A DNA stretch of 64,000 nt from NCBI GenBank assembly GCA_947652605.1, contig OX393583.1, forward strand, positions 7,791,222 to 7,855,221, given 5' to 3'. This DNA comes from Elmis aenea. Taxonomy: Eukaryota > Arthropoda > Insecta > Coleoptera > Elmidae. Position 1 is the first letter of the stretch; every line of letters begins with the position of its first letter. Below, one piece after another: positions 37,001 through 50,561 of the stretch. The position numbers and the translations under genes were made by a program. The notes under the pieces are model-generated. The model was not told the origin of the DNA. It saw only the letters and a list, made by a program, of their open reading frames with translations, and made no database searches.

Positions 37001-37569
37001 AAACGGCTTGTTACATTTTGTTCAAATTTTAGCATATTATAGAGTTTGTTTTTCTTAGTATAATGCCATTTGTCTCAACTATTTTGAAATTTAATTTACA
37101 AAATTATTCAAAAAATTAAAAATTTTGGAAATTTTGAATTTTTTTTCGAAAACGGCTTGTTACATTTGGTTCCGTTTTTAGCTTGTTATAGAGTTTATTT
37201 TTCTAAGTATGATGCCGTTTGTCTCAACTATTTTGAAATTTAATTTACAAAATTATTCAAAAAATTAAAAATTTTGAAATTTTTTTTCGAAAACGGCTTG
37301 TTACATTTTGTTCAAATTTTAGCATGTTATAGAGTTGGTTTTTCTTAGTATGATGCCGGTTGTCTCAACTATTTTGAAATTTAATTTACAAAATTATTCA
37401 AAAAATTAAAAATTTTGAAAATTTTGAATTTTTTTTCGAAAACGGCTTGGTTCATTTGGTTCCGTTTTTAGCTTGTTATAGAGTTTATTTTTCTTAGTAT
37501 AATGCCGTTTGTCTCAACTATTTTGAAATTTAATTTACAAAATTATTCAAAAAATTAAAAATTTTGAAT
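31090..37569. repeat. 6,480-bp higher-order segment, copy 2
   Basis: Second copy of the segment above. It carries patches at about 33,251-33,292 and 35,158-35,215 where it differs from copy 1 and matches neighbouring monomers instead. Confidence 0.9.
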
Positions 37570-40500
37570 TTTTTTTTCGAAAACGGCTTGTTTCATTTTG
37601 TTCAAATATTAGCATGTTATAGGGTTTGTTTTTCTTAGTATAATGCTATTTGTCTCAACTATTTTGAAATTTAATTTACAAAATTATTCTGAAAATTAAA
37701 AATTTTGAATTTTTTTTTCGAAAACGGCTTGTTACATTTTGTTCAAATTTTAGCATGTTATAGAGTTTGATTTTCTTAGTATAATGCCGTTTGTCTCAAC
37801 AATTTTGAAATTTAATTTACAAAATTATTCAAAAAATTAAAAATTTTGAATTTTTTTTTCGAAAACGGCTTGTTACATTTTGTTCAAATTTTAGCATGTT
37901 ATAGAGTTGGTTTTTCTTAGTATAATGCCATTTGTCTCAACAATTTTGAAATTTAATTTACAAAATTATTCAAAAAATTAAAAATTTTGAAAATTTTGAA
38001 TTTTTTTTCGAAAACAGCTTGGTTCATTTGGTTCCGTTTTTAGCTTGTTATAGAGTTTATTTTTCTTAGTATAATGCCGTTTGTCTCAACTATTTTGAAA
38101 TTTAATTTACAAAATTATTCAAAAAATTAAAAATTTTGAAATTTTTTTTCGAAAACGGCTTGTTTTATTTTGTTCAAATATTAGCATGTTATAGGGTTTG
38201 TTTTTCTTAGTATAATGCCATTTGTCTCAACTATTTTGAAATTTAATTTACAAAATTATTTTGAAAATTAAAAATTTTGAATTTTTTTTTCGAAAACGGC
38301 TTGTTACATTTTGTTCAAATTTTAGCATGTAATAGAGTTTGATTTTCTTAGTATAATGCCGTTTGTCTCAACTATTTTGAAATTTAATTTACAAAATTAT
38401 TCAAAAAATTAAAAATTTTGAAAATATTGAATTTTTTTTCGAAAACGGCTTGTTACATTTTGTTCCATTTTCAGCATGTTATAGAGTTTATTTTTTTAAG
38501 TATGATGCCGTTTGTCTTAACTATTTTGAAATTGAATTTACAAAATTATTCAAAAAATTAAAAATTTTGAAATTTTTTTTTGAAAACGGCTTGTTACATT
38601 TTGTTCAAAATTTAGCATGTTATAGAGTTTGTTTTTCTTAGTATAATGCCGTTTGTCTCAACTATTTTGAAATTTAATTTACAAAATTATTCAAAAAATT
38701 AAAAATTTTGAAAATTTTGAATTTTTTTTCGAAAACGGCTTGGTTCATTTGGTTCCGTTTTTAGCTTGTTATAGAGTTTATTTTTCTAAGTATAATGCCG
38801 TTTGTCTCAACTATTTTGAAATTTAATTTACAAAATTTTTCAAAAAATTAAAAATTTTGAAATTTTTTTTCGAAAACGGCTTGTTACATTTTGTTCAAAT
38901 TTTAGCGTGTTATAGAGTTAGTTTTTCTCAGTATAATGCCATTTGTCTCAACTATTTTGAAATTTAATTTACAAAATTATTCAAAAAATTAAAAATTTTG
39001 AAATTTTTTTTCGAAAACGGCTTGTTACATTTTGTTCAAATTTTAGCATGTTATAGAGTTTGTTTTTCTTAGTATATTGCTTATTGTCTCAACTATTTTG
39101 AAATTTAATTTACAAAATCATTCAAAAAATTAAAAATTTTGGAAATTTTGAATTTTTTTTCGAAAACGGCTTGTTACATTTGGTTCCGTTTTTAGCTTGT
39201 TATAGAGTTTATTTTTCTAAGTATAATGCCGTTTGTCTCAACTATTTTGAAATTTAATTTACAAAATTATTCAAAAAATTAAAAATTTTGAAATTTTTTT
39301 TCGAAAACGGCTTGTTACATTTTGTTCAAGTTTTAGCATGTTATAGAGTTGGTTTTTCTTAGTATGATGCCGTTTGTCTCAACTATTTTGAAATTTAATT
39401 TACAAAATTATTCAAAAAATTAAAAATTTTGAAATTTTTTTTCGAAAACGGCTTGTTACATTTTGTACCATTTTCAGCATGTTATAGAGTTTATTTTTCT
39501 AAGCATGATGCCGTTTGTCTCAACTATTTTGAAATTTAATTTACAAAATTATTCAAAAAATTAAAAATTTTGAAATTTTTTTTCGAAAACGGCTTGTTAC
39601 ATTTTGTTCAAAATTTAGCATGTTATAGAGTTTGTTTTTCTTAGTATAATGCCGTTTGTCTCAACTATTTTGAAATTTAATTTACAAAATTATTCAAAAA
39701 ATTAAAAATTTTGAAAATTTTGAATTTTTTTTCGAAAACGGCTTGGTTCATTTGGTTCCGTTTTTAGCTTGTTATAGAGTTTATTTTTCTAAGTATAATG
39801 CCGTTTGTCTCAACTATTTTGAAATTTAATTTACAAAATTATTCAAAAAATTAAAAATTTTGAAATTTTTTTTCGAAAACGGCTTGTTTCATTTTGTTCA
39901 AATATTAGCATGTTATAGGGTTTGTTTTTCTTGGTATAATGCCATTTGTCTCAACTATTTTGAAATTTAATTTACAAAATTATTCTGAAAATTAAAAATT
40001 TTGAATTTTTTTTTCGAAAACGGCTTGTTACATTTTGTTCAAATTTTAGCATGTTATAGAGTTGGTTTTTCTTAGTATAATGCCATTTGTTTCAACAATT
40101 TTGAAATTTAATTTACAAAATTATTCAAAAAATTAAAAATTTTGAAATTTTTTTTCGAAAACGGCTTGTTACATTTTGTTCAAATTTTAGCATGTTATAG
40201 AGTTGGTTTTTCTTAGTATGATGCCGTTTGTCTCAACTATTTTGAAATTTAATTTACAAAATTATTCAAAAAATTAAAAATTTTGAAATTTTTTTTCGAA
40301 AACGGCTTGTTACATTTTGTTCCATTTTCAGCATGTTATAGAGTTTATTTTTCTAAGCATGATGCCGTTTGTCTCAACTATTTTGAAATTTAATTTACAA
40401 AATTATTCAAAAAATTAAAAATTTTGAATTTTTTTTTCGAAAACGGCTTGTTACATTTTGTTCAAATTTTAGCATGTTATAGAGTTTGTTTTTCTTAGTA

Positions 40501-41439
40501 TAATGCCATTTGGCTCAACAATTTTGAAATTTAATTTACAAAATTATTCAAAAAATTAAAAATTTTGGAATATTTGAATTTTTTTTCGAAAACGGCTTGT
40601 TACATTTTGTTCAAATTTTAACATGTTATAGAGTTTGTTTTTTTTAGTATATTGCCATTTGTCTCAACTATTTTGAAATTTAATTTACAAAATTATTCAA
40701 AAAATTAAAAATTTTGAATTTTTTTTTCGAAAACGGCTTGTTACATTTTGTTCAAATTTTAGCATGTTATAGAGTTTGTTTTTCTTAGTATAATGCCATT
40801 TGTCTCAACTATTTTGAAATTTAATTACAAAATTATTCAAAAAATTAAAAATTTTGAAATTTTTTTTCGAAAACGGCTTGTTACATTTTGTTCAAATTTT
40901 AGCATGTTATAGAGTTTGTTTTTCTTAGTATAATGCCGTTTGTCTCAACTATTTTGAAATTTAATTTACAAAATTATTCAAAAAATTAAAAATTTTGGAA
41001 ATATTGAATTTTTTTTCGAAAACGGCTTGTTACATTTTGTTCCATTTTCAGCATGTTATAGAGTTTATTTTTCTAAGTATGATGCCGTTTGTCTCAACAA
41101 TTTTGAAATTTAATTTACAAAATTATTCAAAAAATTAAAAATTTTGAAATTTTTTTTCGAAAACGGCTTGTTACATTTTGTTCAAAATTTAGCATGTTAT
41201 AGAGTTTGTTTTTCTTAGTATAATGCCGTTTGTCTCAACTATTTTGAAATTTAATTTACAAAATTATTCAAAATATTAAAAATTTTGAAAATTTTGAATT
41301 TTTTTTCGAAAACGGCTTGGTTCATTTGGTTCCGTTTTTAGCTTGTTATAGAGTTTATTTTTCTTAGTATAATGCCGTTTGTCTCAACTATTTTGAAATT
41401 TAATTTACAAAATTATTCAAAAAATTAAAAATTTTGAAT
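37570..41439. repeat. 3,870-bp higher-order segment, copy 1
   Basis: It matches 41,440-45,309 at a constant offset of 3,870 bp (about 27 monomers). I saw no differences at any checked position, including the private variants TTGCTTATTG (39,078 and 42,948) and AAATTTTTCAAAAAATT (38,835 and 42,705). Confidence 0.9.
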
Positions 41440-44400
41440 TTTTTTTTCGAAAACGGCTTGTTTCATTTTGTTCAAATATTAGCATGTTATAGGGTTTGTT
41501 TTTCTTAGTATAATGCTATTTGTCTCAACTATTTTGAAATTTAATTTACAAAATTATTCTGAAAATTAAAAATTTTGAATTTTTTTTTCGAAAACGGCTT
41601 GTTACATTTTGTTCAAATTTTAGCATGTTATAGAGTTTGATTTTCTTAGTATAATGCCGTTTGTCTCAACAATTTTGAAATTTAATTTACAAAATTATTC
41701 AAAAAATTAAAAATTTTGAATTTTTTTTTCGAAAACGGCTTGTTACATTTTGTTCAAATTTTAGCATGTTATAGAGTTGGTTTTTCTTAGTATAATGCCA
41801 TTTGTCTCAACAATTTTGAAATTTAATTTACAAAATTATTCAAAAAATTAAAAATTTTGAAAATTTTGAATTTTTTTTCGAAAACAGCTTGGTTCATTTG
41901 GTTCCGTTTTTAGCTTGTTATAGAGTTTATTTTTCTTAGTATAATGCCGTTTGTCTCAACTATTTTGAAATTTAATTTACAAAATTATTCAAAAAATTAA
42001 AAATTTTGAAATTTTTTTTCGAAAACGGCTTGTTTTATTTTGTTCAAATATTAGCATGTTATAGGGTTTGTTTTTCTTAGTATAATGCCATTTGTCTCAA
42101 CTATTTTGAAATTTAATTTACAAAATTATTTTGAAAATTAAAAATTTTGAATTTTTTTTTCGAAAACGGCTTGTTACATTTTGTTCAAATTTTAGCATGT
42201 AATAGAGTTTGATTTTCTTAGTATAATGCCGTTTGTCTCAACTATTTTGAAATTTAATTTACAAAATTATTCAAAAAATTAAAAATTTTGAAAATATTGA
42301 ATTTTTTTTCGAAAACGGCTTGTTACATTTTGTTCCATTTTCAGCATGTTATAGAGTTTATTTTTTTAAGTATGATGCCGTTTGTCTTAACTATTTTGAA
42401 ATTGAATTTACAAAATTATTCAAAAAATTAAAAATTTTGAAATTTTTTTTTGAAAACGGCTTGTTACATTTTGTTCAAAATTTAGCATGTTATAGAGTTT
42501 GTTTTTCTTAGTATAATGCCGTTTGTCTCAACTATTTTGAAATTTAATTTACAAAATTATTCAAAAAATTAAAAATTTTGAAAATTTTGAATTTTTTTTC
42601 GAAAACGGCTTGGTTCATTTGGTTCCGTTTTTAGCTTGTTATAGAGTTTATTTTTCTAAGTATAATGCCGTTTGTCTCAACTATTTTGAAATTTAATTTA
42701 CAAAATTTTTCAAAAAATTAAAAATTTTGAAATTTTTTTTCGAAAACGGCTTGTTACATTTTGTTCAAATTTTAGCGTGTTATAGAGTTAGTTTTTCTCA
42801 GTATAATGCCATTTGTCTCAACTATTTTGAAATTTAATTTACAAAATTATTCAAAAAATTAAAAATTTTGAAATTTTTTTTCGAAAACGGCTTGTTACAT
42901 TTTGTTCAAATTTTAGCATGTTATAGAGTTTGTTTTTCTTAGTATATTGCTTATTGTCTCAACTATTTTGAAATTTAATTTACAAAATCATTCAAAAAAT
43001 TAAAAATTTTGGAAATTTTGAATTTTTTTTCGAAAACGGCTTGTTACATTTGGTTCCGTTTTTAGCTTGTTATAGAGTTTATTTTTCTAAGTATAATGCC
43101 GTTTGTCTCAACTATTTTGAAATTTAATTTACAAAATTATTCAAAAAATTAAAAATTTTGAAATTTTTTTTCGAAAACGGCTTGTTACATTTTGTTCAAG
43201 TTTTAGCATGTTATAGAGTTGGTTTTTCTTAGTATGATGCCGTTTGTCTCAACTATTTTGAAATTTAATTTACAAAATTATTCAAAAAATTAAAAATTTT
43301 GAAATTTTTTTTCGAAAACGGCTTGTTACATTTTGTACCATTTTCAGCATGTTATAGAGTTTATTTTTCTAAGCATGATGCCGTTTGTCTCAACTATTTT
43401 GAAATTTAATTTACAAAATTATTCAAAAAATTAAAAATTTTGAAATTTTTTTTCGAAAACGGCTTGTTACATTTTGTTCAAAATTTAGCATGTTATAGAG
43501 TTTGTTTTTCTTAGTATAATGCCGTTTGTCTCAACTATTTTGAAATTTAATTTACAAAATTATTCAAAAAATTAAAAATTTTGAAAATTTTGAATTTTTT
43601 TTCGAAAACGGCTTGGTTCATTTGGTTCCGTTTTTAGCTTGTTATAGAGTTTATTTTTCTAAGTATAATGCCGTTTGTCTCAACTATTTTGAAATTTAAT
43701 TTACAAAATTATTCAAAAAATTAAAAATTTTGAAATTTTTTTTCGAAAACGGCTTGTTTCATTTTGTTCAAATATTAGCATGTTATAGGGTTTGTTTTTC
43801 TTGGTATAATGCCATTTGTCTCAACTATTTTGAAATTTAATTTACAAAATTATTCTGAAAATTAAAAATTTTGAATTTTTTTTTCGAAAACGGCTTGTTA
43901 CATTTTGTTCAAATTTTAGCATGTTATAGAGTTGGTTTTTCTTAGTATAATGCCATTTGTTTCAACAATTTTGAAATTTAATTTACAAAATTATTCAAAA
44001 AATTAAAAATTTTGAAATTTTTTTTCGAAAACGGCTTGTTACATTTTGTTCAAATTTTAGCATGTTATAGAGTTGGTTTTTCTTAGTATGATGCCGTTTG
44101 TCTCAACTATTTTGAAATTTAATTTACAAAATTATTCAAAAAATTAAAAATTTTGAAATTTTTTTTCGAAAACGGCTTGTTACATTTTGTTCCATTTTCA
44201 GCATGTTATAGAGTTTATTTTTCTAAGCATGATGCCGTTTGTCTCAACTATTTTGAAATTTAATTTACAAAATTATTCAAAAAATTAAAAATTTTGAATT
44301 TTTTTTTCGAAAACGGCTTGTTACATTTTGTTCAAATTTTAGCATGTTATAGAGTTTGTTTTTCTTAGTATAATGCCATTTGGCTCAACAATTTTGAAAT

Positions 44401-45309
44401 TTAATTTACAAAATTATTCAAAAAATTAAAAATTTTGGAATATTTGAATTTTTTTTCGAAAACGGCTTGTTACATTTTGTTCAAATTTTAACATGTTATA
44501 GAGTTTGTTTTTTTTAGTATATTGCCATTTGTCTCAACTATTTTGAAATTTAATTTACAAAATTATTCAAAAAATTAAAAATTTTGAATTTTTTTTTCGA
44601 AAACGGCTTGTTACATTTTGTTCAAATTTTAGCATGTTATAGAGTTTGTTTTTCTTAGTATAATGCCATTTGTCTCAACTATTTTGAAATTTAATTACAA
44701 AATTATTCAAAAAATTAAAAATTTTGAAATTTTTTTTCGAAAACGGCTTGTTACATTTTGTTCAAATTTTAGCATGTTATAGAGTTTGTTTTTCTTAGTA
44801 TAATGCCGTTTGTCTCAACTATTTTGAAATTTAATTTACAAAATTATTCAAAAAATTAAAAATTTTGGAAATATTGAATTTTTTTTCGAAAACGGCTTGT
44901 TACATTTTGTTCCATTTTCAGCATGTTATAGAGTTTATTTTTCTAAGTATGATGCCGTTTGTCTCAACAATTTTGAAATTTAATTTACAAAATTATTCAA
45001 AAAATTAAAAATTTTGAAATTTTTTTTCGAAAACGGCTTGTTACATTTTGTTCAAAATTTAGCATGTTATAGAGTTTGTTTTTCTTAGTATAATGCCGTT
45101 TGTCTCAACTATTTTGAAATTTAATTTACAAAATTATTCAAAATATTAAAAATTTTGAAAATTTTGAATTTTTTTTCGAAAACGGCTTGGTTCATTTGGT
45201 TCCGTTTTTAGCTTGTTATAGAGTTTATTTTTCTTAGTATAATGCCGTTTGTCTCAACTATTTTGAAATTTAATTTACAAAATTATTCAAAAAATTAAAA
45301 ATTTTGAAA
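41440..45309. repeat. 3,870-bp higher-order segment, copy 2
   Basis: Second copy of the segment above. After it the sequence leaves the pattern (GCGTGTAATAGAG at about 45,354). Confidence 0.9.
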
Positions 45310-45719
45310 TTTTTTTTCGAAAACGGCTTGTTACATTTTGTTCAAATTTTAGCGTGTAATAGAGTTAGTTTTTCTCAGTATAATGCCATTTGTCTCAACT
45401 ATTTTGAAATTTAATTTACAAAATTATTCAAAAAATTAAAAATTTTAAAATTTTTTTTCGAAAACGGCTTGTTACATTTTGTTCAAATTTTAGCATGTTA
45501 TAGAGTTTGTTTTTCTTAGTATAATGCTATTTGTCTCAACTATTTTGAAATTTAATTTACAAAATTATTCAAAAAATTAAAAATTTTGGAAATTTTGAAT
45601 TTTTTTTCGAAAACGGCTTGTTACATTTGGTTCCGTTTTTAGCTTGTTATAGAGTTTATTTTTCTAAGTATATTGCCGTTTGTCTCAACTATTTTGAAAT
45701 TTAATTTACAAAATTATTC

Positions 45720-48140
45720 AAAAAATTAAAAATTTTGAAATTTTTTTTCGAAAACGGCTTGTTTCATTTTGTTCAAATATTAGCATGTTATAGGGTTTGT
45801 TTTTCTTGGTATATTGCCATTTGTCTCAACTATTTTGAAATTTAATTTACAAAATTATTCTGAAAATTAAAAATTTTGAAATTTTTTTTCGAAAACGGCT
45901 TGTTTCATTTTGTTCAAATATTAGCATGTTATAGGGTTTGTTTTTCTTGGTATATTGCCATTTGTCTCAACTATTTTGAAATTTAATTTACAAAATTATT
46001 CTGAAAATTAAAAATTTTGAATTTTTTTTTCGAAAACGGCTTGTTACATTTTGTTCAAATTTTAGCATGTTATAGAGTTGGTTTTTCTTAGTATAATGCC
46101 ATTTGTCTCAACAATTTTGAAATTTAATTTACAAAATTATTCAAAAAATTAAAAATTTTGAAATTTTTTTTCGAAAACGGCTTGTTACATTTTGTTCAAA
46201 TTTTAGCATGTTATAGAGTTGGTTTTTCTTAGTATAATGCCATTTGTCTCAACAATTTTGAAATTTAATTTACAAAATTATTCAAAAAATTAAAAATTTT
46301 GAAATTTTTTTTCGAAAACGGCTTGTTACATTTTGTTCAAATTTTAGCATGTTATAGAGTTGGTTTTTCTTAGTATGATGCCGTTTGTCTCAACTATTTT
46401 GAAATTTAATTTACAAAATTATTTAAAAAATTAAAAATTTTGAAATTTTTTTTCGAAAACGGCTTGTTACATTTTGTTCCATTTTCAGCATGTTATAGAG
46501 TTTATTTTTCTAAGCATGATGCCGTTTGTCTCAACTATTTTGAAATTTAATTTACAAAATTATTCAAAAAATTAAAAATTTTGAAATTTTTTTTCGAAAA
46601 CGGCTTGTTTCATTTTGTTCAAATATAAGCATGTTATAGGGTTTGTTTTTCTTAGTATAATGCCATTTGTCTCAACTATTTTGAAATTTAATTTACAAAA
46701 TTATTCTGAAAATTAAAAATTTTGAATTTTTTTTTCGAAAACGGCTTGTTACATTTTGTTCAAATTTTAGCATGTTATAGAGTTTGATTTTCTTAGTATA
46801 ATGCCGTTTGTCTCAACAATTTTGAAATTTAATTTACAAAATTATTCAAAAAATTAAAAATTTTGAAATTTTTTTTCGAAAACGGCTTGTTACATTTTGT
46901 TCAAATTTTAGCATGTTATAGAGTTGGTTTTTCTTAGTATAATGCCATTTGTCTCAACAATTTGGAAATTTAATTTACAAAATTATTCAAAAAATTAAAA
47001 ATTTTGGAAATTTTGAATTTTTTTTCGAAAACGGCTCGTTACATTTAGTTCCATTTTCAGCATGTTATAGAGTTTATTTTTCTAAGTATAGTGCCGTTTG
47101 TCTCAACTGTTTTGAAACTTAATTTACAAAATTATTCAAAAAATTAAAAATTTTGAAATTTTTTTTCGAAAACGGCTTGTTTCATTTTGTTCAAATATTA
47201 GCATGTTATAGGGTTTGTTTTTCTTAGTATAATGCCATTTGTCTCAACTATTTTGAAATTTAATTTACAAAATTATTCTGAAAATTAAAAATTTTGAATT
47301 TTTTTTTCGAAAACGGCTTGTTACATTTTGTTCAAATTTTAGCATGTAATAGAGTTTGATTTTCTTAGTATAATGCCGTTTGTCTCAACTATTTTGAAAT
47401 TTAATTTACAAAATTATTCAAAAAATTAAAAATTTTGAAAATATTGAATTTTTTTTCGAAAACGGCTAGTTACATTTTGTTCCATTTTCAGCATGTTATA
47501 GAGTTTATTTTTCTAAGTATGATGCCGTTTGTCTCAACTATTTTGAAATTTAATTTACAAAATTATTCAAAAAATTAAAAATTTTGAAATTTTTTTTCGA
47601 AAACGGCTTGTTACATTTTGTTCAAAATTTAGCATGTTATTGAGTTTGTTTTTCTTAGTATAATGCCGTTTGTCTCAACTATTTTGAAATTTAATTTACA
47701 AAATTATTCAAAAAATTAAAAATTTTGGAAATTTTGAATTTTTTTTCGAAAACGGCTTGTTACATTTGGTTCCGTTTTTAGCTTGTTATAGAGTTTATTT
47801 TTCTAAGTATAATGCCGTTTGTCTCAACTATTTTGAAATTTAATTTACAAAATTATTCAAAAAATTAAAAATTTTGAAATTTTTTTTCGAAAACGGCTTG
47901 TTTCATTTTGTTCAAATATTAGCATGTTATAGGGTTTGTTTTTCTTGGTATAATGCCATTTGTCTCAACTATTTTGAAATTTAATTTACAAAATTATTCT
48001 GAAAATTAAAAATTTTGAATTTTTTTTTCGAAAACGGCTTGTTACATTTTGTTCAAATTTTAGCATGTTATAGAGTTGGTTTTTCTTAGTATAATGCCAT
48101 TTGTCTCAACAATTTTGAAATTTAATTTACAAAATTATTC
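45720..48140. repeat. 2,421-bp higher-order segment, copy 1
   Basis: It matches 48,141-50,561 at a constant offset of 2,421 bp (about 17 monomers). Anchors checked are the CTTGGTATATTGCC variant (45,804 and 48,225) and ACATTTAGTTCC (47,041 and 49,462). It begins with two nearly identical 138-bp monomers. Confidence 0.9.
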
Positions 48141-50561
48141 AAAAAATTAAAAATTTTGAAATTTTTTTTCGAAAACGGCTTGTTTCATTTTGTTCAAATA
48201 TTAGCATGTTATAGGGTTTGTTTTTCTTGGTATATTGCCATTTGTCTCAACTATTTTGAAATTTAATTTACAAAATTATTCTGAAAATTAAAAATTTTGA
48301 AATTTTTTTTCGAAAACGGCTTGTTTCATTTTGTTCAAATATTAGCATGTTATAGGGTTTGTTTTTCTTGGTATATTGCCATTTGTCTCAACTATTTTGA
48401 AATTTAATTTACAAAATTATTCTGAAAATTAAAAATTTTGAATTTTTTTTTCGAAAACGGCTTGTTACATTTTGTTCAAATTTTAGCATGTTATAGAGTT
48501 GGTTTTTCTTAGTATAATGCCATTTGTCTCAACAATTTTGAAATTTAATTTACAAAATTATTCAAAAAATTAAAAATTTTGAAATTTTTTTTCGAAAACG
48601 GCTTGTTACATTTTGTTCAAATTTTAGCATGTTATAGAGTTGGTTTTTCTTAGTATAATGCCATTTGTCTCAACAATTTTGAAATTTAATTTACAAAATT
48701 ATTCAAAAAATTAAAAATTTTGAAATTTTTTTTCGAAAACGGCTTGTTACATTTTGTTCAAATTTTAGCATGTTATAGAGTTGGTTTTTCTTAGTATGAT
48801 GCCGTTTGTCTCAACTATTTTGAAATTTAATTTACAAAATTATTTAAAAAATTAAAAATTTTGAAATTTTTTTTCGAAAACGGCTTGTTACATTTTGTTC
48901 CATTTTCAGCATGTTATAGAGTTTATTTTTCTAAGCATGATGCCGTTTGTCTCAACTATTTTGAAATTTAATTTACAAAATTATTCAAAAAATTAAAAAT
49001 TTTGAAATTTTTTTTCGAAAACGGCTTGTTTCATTTTGTTCAAATATAAGCATGTTATAGGGTTTGTTTTTCTTAGTATAATGCCATTTGTCTCAACTAT
49101 TTTGAAATTTAATTTACAAAATTATTCTGAAAATTAAAAATTTTGAATTTTTTTTTCGAAAACGGCTTGTTACATTTTGTTCAAATTTTAGCATGTTATA
49201 GAGTTTGATTTTCTTAGTATAATGCCGTTTGTCTCAACAATTTTGAAATTTAATTTACAAAATTATTCAAAAAATTAAAAATTTTGAAATTTTTTTTCGA
49301 AAACGGCTTGTTACATTTTGTTCAAATTTTAGCATGTTATAGAGTTGGTTTTTCTTAGTATAATGCCATTTGTCTCAACAATTTGGAAATTTAATTTACA
49401 AAATTATTCAAAAAATTAAAAATTTTGGAAATTTTGAATTTTTTTTCGAAAACGGCTCGTTACATTTAGTTCCATTTTCAGCATGTTATAGAGTTTATTT
49501 TTCTAAGTATAGTGCCGTTTGTCTCAACTGTTTTGAAACTTAATTTACAAAATTATTCAAAAAATTAAAAATTTTGAAATTTTTTTTCGAAAACGGCTTG
49601 TTTCATTTTGTTCAAATATTAGCATGTTATAGGGTTTGTTTTTCTTAGTATAATGCCATTTGTCTCAACTATTTTGAATTTTAATTTACAAAATTATTCT
49701 GAAAATTAAAAATTTTGAATTTTTTTTTCGAAAACGGCTTGTTACATTTTGTTCAAATTTTAGCATGTAATAGAGTTTGATTTTCTTAGTATAATGCCGT
49801 TTGTCTCAACTATTTTGAAATTTAATTTACAAAATTATTCAAAAAATTAAAAATTTTGAAAATATTGAATTTTTTTTCGAAAACGGCTAGTTACATTTTG
49901 TTCCATTTTCAGCATGTTATAGAGTTTATTTTTCTAAGTATGATGCCGTTTGTCTCAACTATTTTGAAATTTAATTTACAAAATTATTCAAAAAATTAAA
50001 AATTTTGAAATTTTTTTTCGAAAACGGCTTGTTACATTTTGTTCAAAATTTAGCATGTTATTGAGTTTGTTTTTCTTAGTATAATGCCGTTTGTCTCAAC
50101 TATTTTGAAATTTAATTTACAAAATTATTCAAAAAATTAAAAATTTTGGAAATTTTGAATTTTTTTTCGAAAACGGCTTGTTACATTTGGTTCCGTTTTT
50201 AGCTTGTTATAGAGTTTATTTTTCTAAGTATAATGCCGTTTGTCTCAACTATTTTGAAATTTAATTTACAAAATTATTCAAAAAATTAAAAATTTTGAAA
50301 TTTTTTTTCGAAAACGGCTTGTTTCATTTTGTTCAAATATTAGCATGTTATAGGGTTTGTTTTTCTTGGTATAATGCCATTTGTCTCAACTATTTTGAAA
50401 TTTAATTTACAAAATTATTCTGAAAATTAAAAATTTTGAATTTTTTTTTCGAAAACGGCTTGTTACATTTTGTTCAAATTTTAGCATGTTATAGAGTTGG
50501 TTTTTCTTAGTATAATGCCATTTGTCTCAACAATTTTGAAATTTAATTTACAAAATTATTC
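48141..50561. repeat. 2,421-bp higher-order segment, copy 2
   Basis: Second copy of the segment above, with few differences (for example TTTTGAATTTTAATTT near 49,676 where copy 1 has TTTTGAAATTTAATTT). Confidence 0.9.
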
